From Allobosea sp. OK403 (GTDB taxonomy: Bacteria > Pseudomonadota > Alphaproteobacteria > Rhizobiales > Beijerinckiaceae): a stretch of DNA of 64,000 nt. The DNA is taken from contig NZ_FOQV01000002.1 in NCBI RefSeq assembly GCF_900113835.1, forward strand, positions 1,054,001 through 1,118,000, in the 5' to 3' direction. The position numbers were made by a program, and so were the translations under genes. The number at the start of each line of letters is the position of its first letter. Position 1 is the first letter of the stretch. The notes under the pieces are model-generated. The model saw only the letters and a program-made list of their open reading frames with translations, had not been told where the DNA came from and searched no databases. Of this stretch, positions 62,101 to 64,000 are shown in pieces.

Positions 62101-63285
62101 CTATTTCGGTGCTCCGTGCCCAACGCCGATCTCCTGGTCCCAGCGCCGGAAGGCGGCAACGAGACGCTCCGGCGTCAAGGGCGGCCTGGTCGGCAGCTTG
62201 GCGATGAGGTCGTCATATTCCGGGCGGCCATATTCAGTGAGGACGTCGCGGCTCTCCTGCGGCGCCATGGCAAGCGTCACGCCCTTCACCGCCGGCCCCG
62301 GGTAGAAATAGCCCTTGTCATAGGTCGCGGCCTGCGCCTCGGGCTTCAGCATATGCGACATCAGCGCCAGCAGCACCGCGATCTTGTCGGCCGGCACGCC
62401 CTTGGGGATGCACATGAACTGGGTGTCGGGAATCCAGTGCGTGTTGGCGAGCACGAAGACCTTGGCCTCCTTCGGCACGATGCCGAGCGCACGCGGATTG
62501 ATGTCCCAGCCCAAGGTCGAGACGATGACGTCGCGCGTGCCCTCGCCGAGCTCCTTCATCGTCGGCGTGGTGCCGCCGGGATAATAGTCGATGCCGGTTC
62601 CGAGCTCCTTGAGATAGGCCCAGCTCTTGTCCCAACCCTTCATCGGGTCGGACGGATCGGTATCGCCGAGGATGTAGGGCAGGCCCTGCAGGAAGGTCCA
62701 GCCGGGGCCGGAATTGACCGGCCGGGCATAGGTGAAGCGCTTGGGGTTCTGCTTGACATAAGCCAAGAACTCCTCGGCCGTCTTGGGCACGACCTTGAGG
62801 CGTTCGGGCGCATATTCGAAGAGCGGGCCCGACGGCGAATAGACGACGGCGACGCCTTCGTTCTGGCCGAAATTGCGCTGCATCATCAGCGCCTGCTCGT
62901 GATAGACCTCCTCGGCCTTGGGCAGTTTCGCCGCATGCGATGTCCAGACATCGACCCACAAGCCCTGCTGGATGCCATCCGACATCGCGCCCGGCCCGGT
63001 CAGGACGAGGTCGATATCGACGCGGTTTGCCTCCTGCTGCGCCTTGAGCTTCGCCGGCAGTTCCGGCGAGGGTGCCCGCGAAAAATTCAATCGCGAGATC
63101 AGCTTGGGATTGTCTTTGCCGAAGCGCTCGATCGCGGCCTGCGTCAATTGCAGATTGCCCGCGACATCGATGATGTTCAGCGCCACCGGCGCGGTCTGGG
63201 CCCGGGCCCCTGTCGCGGCCAGCGCGGCAAGTCCCGCCGCCCCAGTCACGACGCGTCTGCGTGTCGGATATGTCGAATCTGTCAT
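62101..63285 (-). CDS. ABC extracellular substrate-binding protein (family 1-like), copy B
   Basis: 394 residues with a twin-arginine type signal (YPTRRRVVTGAAGLAALAATGA). Text parallels copy A: LNIIDVAGNLQLTQAAIERF, PELPAKLKAQQEANRVDIDLVLTG, GWDINPRALGIVPKEAK, YFYPGPAVKGVTLAMAPQES. Between it and the permease (63399 onward) lie 113 bp; the permease is upstream on the minus strand, so this copy follows its own transporter genes. It is followed by the Gfo/Idh/MocA pair. Ligand unknown; carbohydrate or polyol is most consistent with context. Confidence 0.9.
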   Translation of the reverse strand: MTDSTYPTRRRVVTGAAGLAALAATGARAQTAPVALNIIDVAGNLQLTQAAIERFGKDNPKLISRLNFSRAPSPELPAKLKAQQEANRVDIDLVLTGPGAMSDGIQQGLWVDVWTSHAAKLPKAEEVYHEQALMMQRNFGQNEGVAVVYSPSGPLFEYAPERLKVVPKTAEEFLAYVKQNPKRFTYARPVNSGPGWTFLQGLPYILGDTDPSDPMKGWDKSWAYLKELGTGIDYYPGGTTPTMKELGEGTRDVIVSTLGWDINPRALGIVPKEAKVFVLANTHWIPDTQFMCIPKGVPADKIAVLLALMSHMLKPEAQAATYDKGYFYPGPAVKGVTLAMAPQESRDVLTEYGRPEYDDLIAKLPTRPPLTPERLVAAFRRWDQEIGVGHGAPK

Positions 63286-63398
63286 GGCTTATCTCCCTGA
63301 AGGTTCGACCCTCTATCCGCCCCCCTTTGACAGGGCGCGCCGGGGCCTTGAATTCATCCCTCCGCAGCCGGCCCTGAGCCGGCTGCGCTAGTTTTGTG

Positions 63399-64000
63399 TC
63401 AGCGCCGCCCTCCCCGCCCGACGATCTGTGTCGGGTTGACGAAGCGCAGTGCGATCACGAGCCAGATCAGCGTCGTGACCATGTAGACCACAGCCATCGC
63501 GTCGATCGACTGCACGGCGCGCACGCCGGCCGCGAAGACGGCGTAGTAGAGCGCCACGACCAACGTCTGGCTGGTCGGCCCCGCGGTCAGGAAGGTCAAT
63601 TCGAACATCGCGATGGTGCGCACCAGCACGAGCAGCAGCGAGGCGAGAATGCCCGGCATCAGCAAAGGCAGGAGCACATGCACGAAGAGCTTGAAGGTGT
63701 TGGCGCCGAAGACGCGCGCTGCCGCCTCGATCTTGGTGTCGATCTGCTCGATGAAGGGGATCATCACCAGGATGACGAAGGGCACTGTCGGCACCAGATT
63801 GGCGAGCACGACGCCCGACATCTGCCCGGCGAGGCCGAGCCGGTAGAGCACCGTCGCCAGCGGAATGCCGAAAGTGATCGGCGGCACCAGCAGCGGCAGC
63901 AGGAACAGCAGCATGACGAGCCGCTTGCCGGGGAATTCGCGCCGCGCCAGCGCATAGGCTGCCGGCACGCCGATCAACCCCGACAGGAGGACCACCAGGA
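63399..64000 (-). CDS. ABC transporter permease (PotC/FbpB-like), partial
   Basis: At least 200 residues; the 5' end lies beyond base 64000. About five TM segments are visible and the EAA loop reads KIEAAARVFGANTFKLFVHVLLPLLMPGILASLLLV, with LVPTVPFVILVMIPFIEQI before it. Pattern is that of spermidine/putrescine or iron-type permeases (binding-protein-dependent transport inner-membrane component). It ends in NPTQIVGRGGRR. The rest of the transporter (other permease, ATPase) should lie to the right of the window. Confidence 0.88.
   Translation of the reverse strand, partial: LVVLLSGLIGVPAAYALARREFPGKRLVMLLFLLPLLVPPITFGIPLATVLYRLGLAGQMSGVVLANLVPTVPFVILVMIPFIEQIDTKIEAAARVFGANTFKLFVHVLLPLLMPGILASLLLVLVRTIAMFELTFLTAGPTSQTLVVALYYAVFAAGVRAVQSIDAMAVVYMVTTLIWLVIALRFVNPTQIVGRGGRR

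Overview
The window is high-GC DNA (about two thirds G+C by eye) from an alphaproteobacterium, most likely of the order Hyphomicrobiales and possibly Bosea-like. This placement rests on codon and GC style, the many ABC transporters for organic solutes, the paired CMD/AhpD-fold genes, and a family of palindromic intergenic repeats of a type I associate with that order. It is inference, not a database result. I see no rRNA, tRNA, CRISPR array, insertion sequence or prophage; the region is a dense chromosomal (or chromid) block of transport and catabolic genes.

Layout, left to right. (1) 1-4965, plus strand: an RND multidrug efflux system (end of the periplasmic adaptor, AcrB-like pump, NodT-type outer-membrane lipoprotein), closed by a two-way terminator hairpin. 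(2) 5007-18398, minus strand: one tightly packed run of 11 genes. It starts with a LysR regulator, then a flavoprotein oxygenase, an alpha/beta hydrolase, a dipeptide-type ABC importer (two permeases, two ATPases, a binding protein), a creatinase-like M24 protein without the usual metal ligands, a cytoplasmic BisC-type molybdoenzyme and a class III PLP aminotransferase/aminomutase. (3) 18550-28402, plus strand: sulfur-scavenging genes. These are a cysteine-synthase-like PLP enzyme, two CMD-domain proteins, an LLM flavin monooxygenase, and then an ssu operon (two SsuA-type binding proteins, SsuD, SsuC, SsuB, flavin reductase) preceded by a possible leader peptide ending in Cys and a 73-residue small protein. 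(4) 28471-36064, minus strand: a second organosulfur-type module (SsuABC-like importer, DszA/NtaA-type LLM monooxygenase, DUF1932 dehydrogenase, flavin reductase), followed by nitroreductase, NIPSNAP and glyoxalase-like genes.

(5) 36157-38596: an MFS exporter and a divergent LacI-family regulator. The same palindrome (TGAACCGGTTCA) sits before lacI and before the SsuABC-like operon, which suggests a local regulon. (6) 38658-40992, minus: polar amino-acid ABC binding protein and two permeases with no ATPase nearby. (7) 41365-49465, plus: an acyl-CoA dehydrogenase, then a sugar/nucleoside operon (FGGY kinase, SDR, ribose/fructose-type permease, binding protein and single-domain ATPase, nucleoside hydrolase, unknown protein). 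(8) 49698-57256, plus: a second dipeptide-type ABC operon with two tandem binding proteins separated by a strong UUCG-loop hairpin. (9) 57454-64000: two paralogous Tat-type binding proteins, an AGE-family epimerase, two Gfo/Idh/MocA dehydrogenases and the start of an ABC permease that runs off the window.

The common theme is import plus oxidation or reduction of organosulfur, peptide-like and sugar-like nutrients. The strongest leads are the LysR-headed molybdoenzyme/flavoprotein/peptide-importer operon, the Cys-terminated leader ORF before ssu, the paired LacI operators, and the composite palindromic repeats placed between genes of operons.
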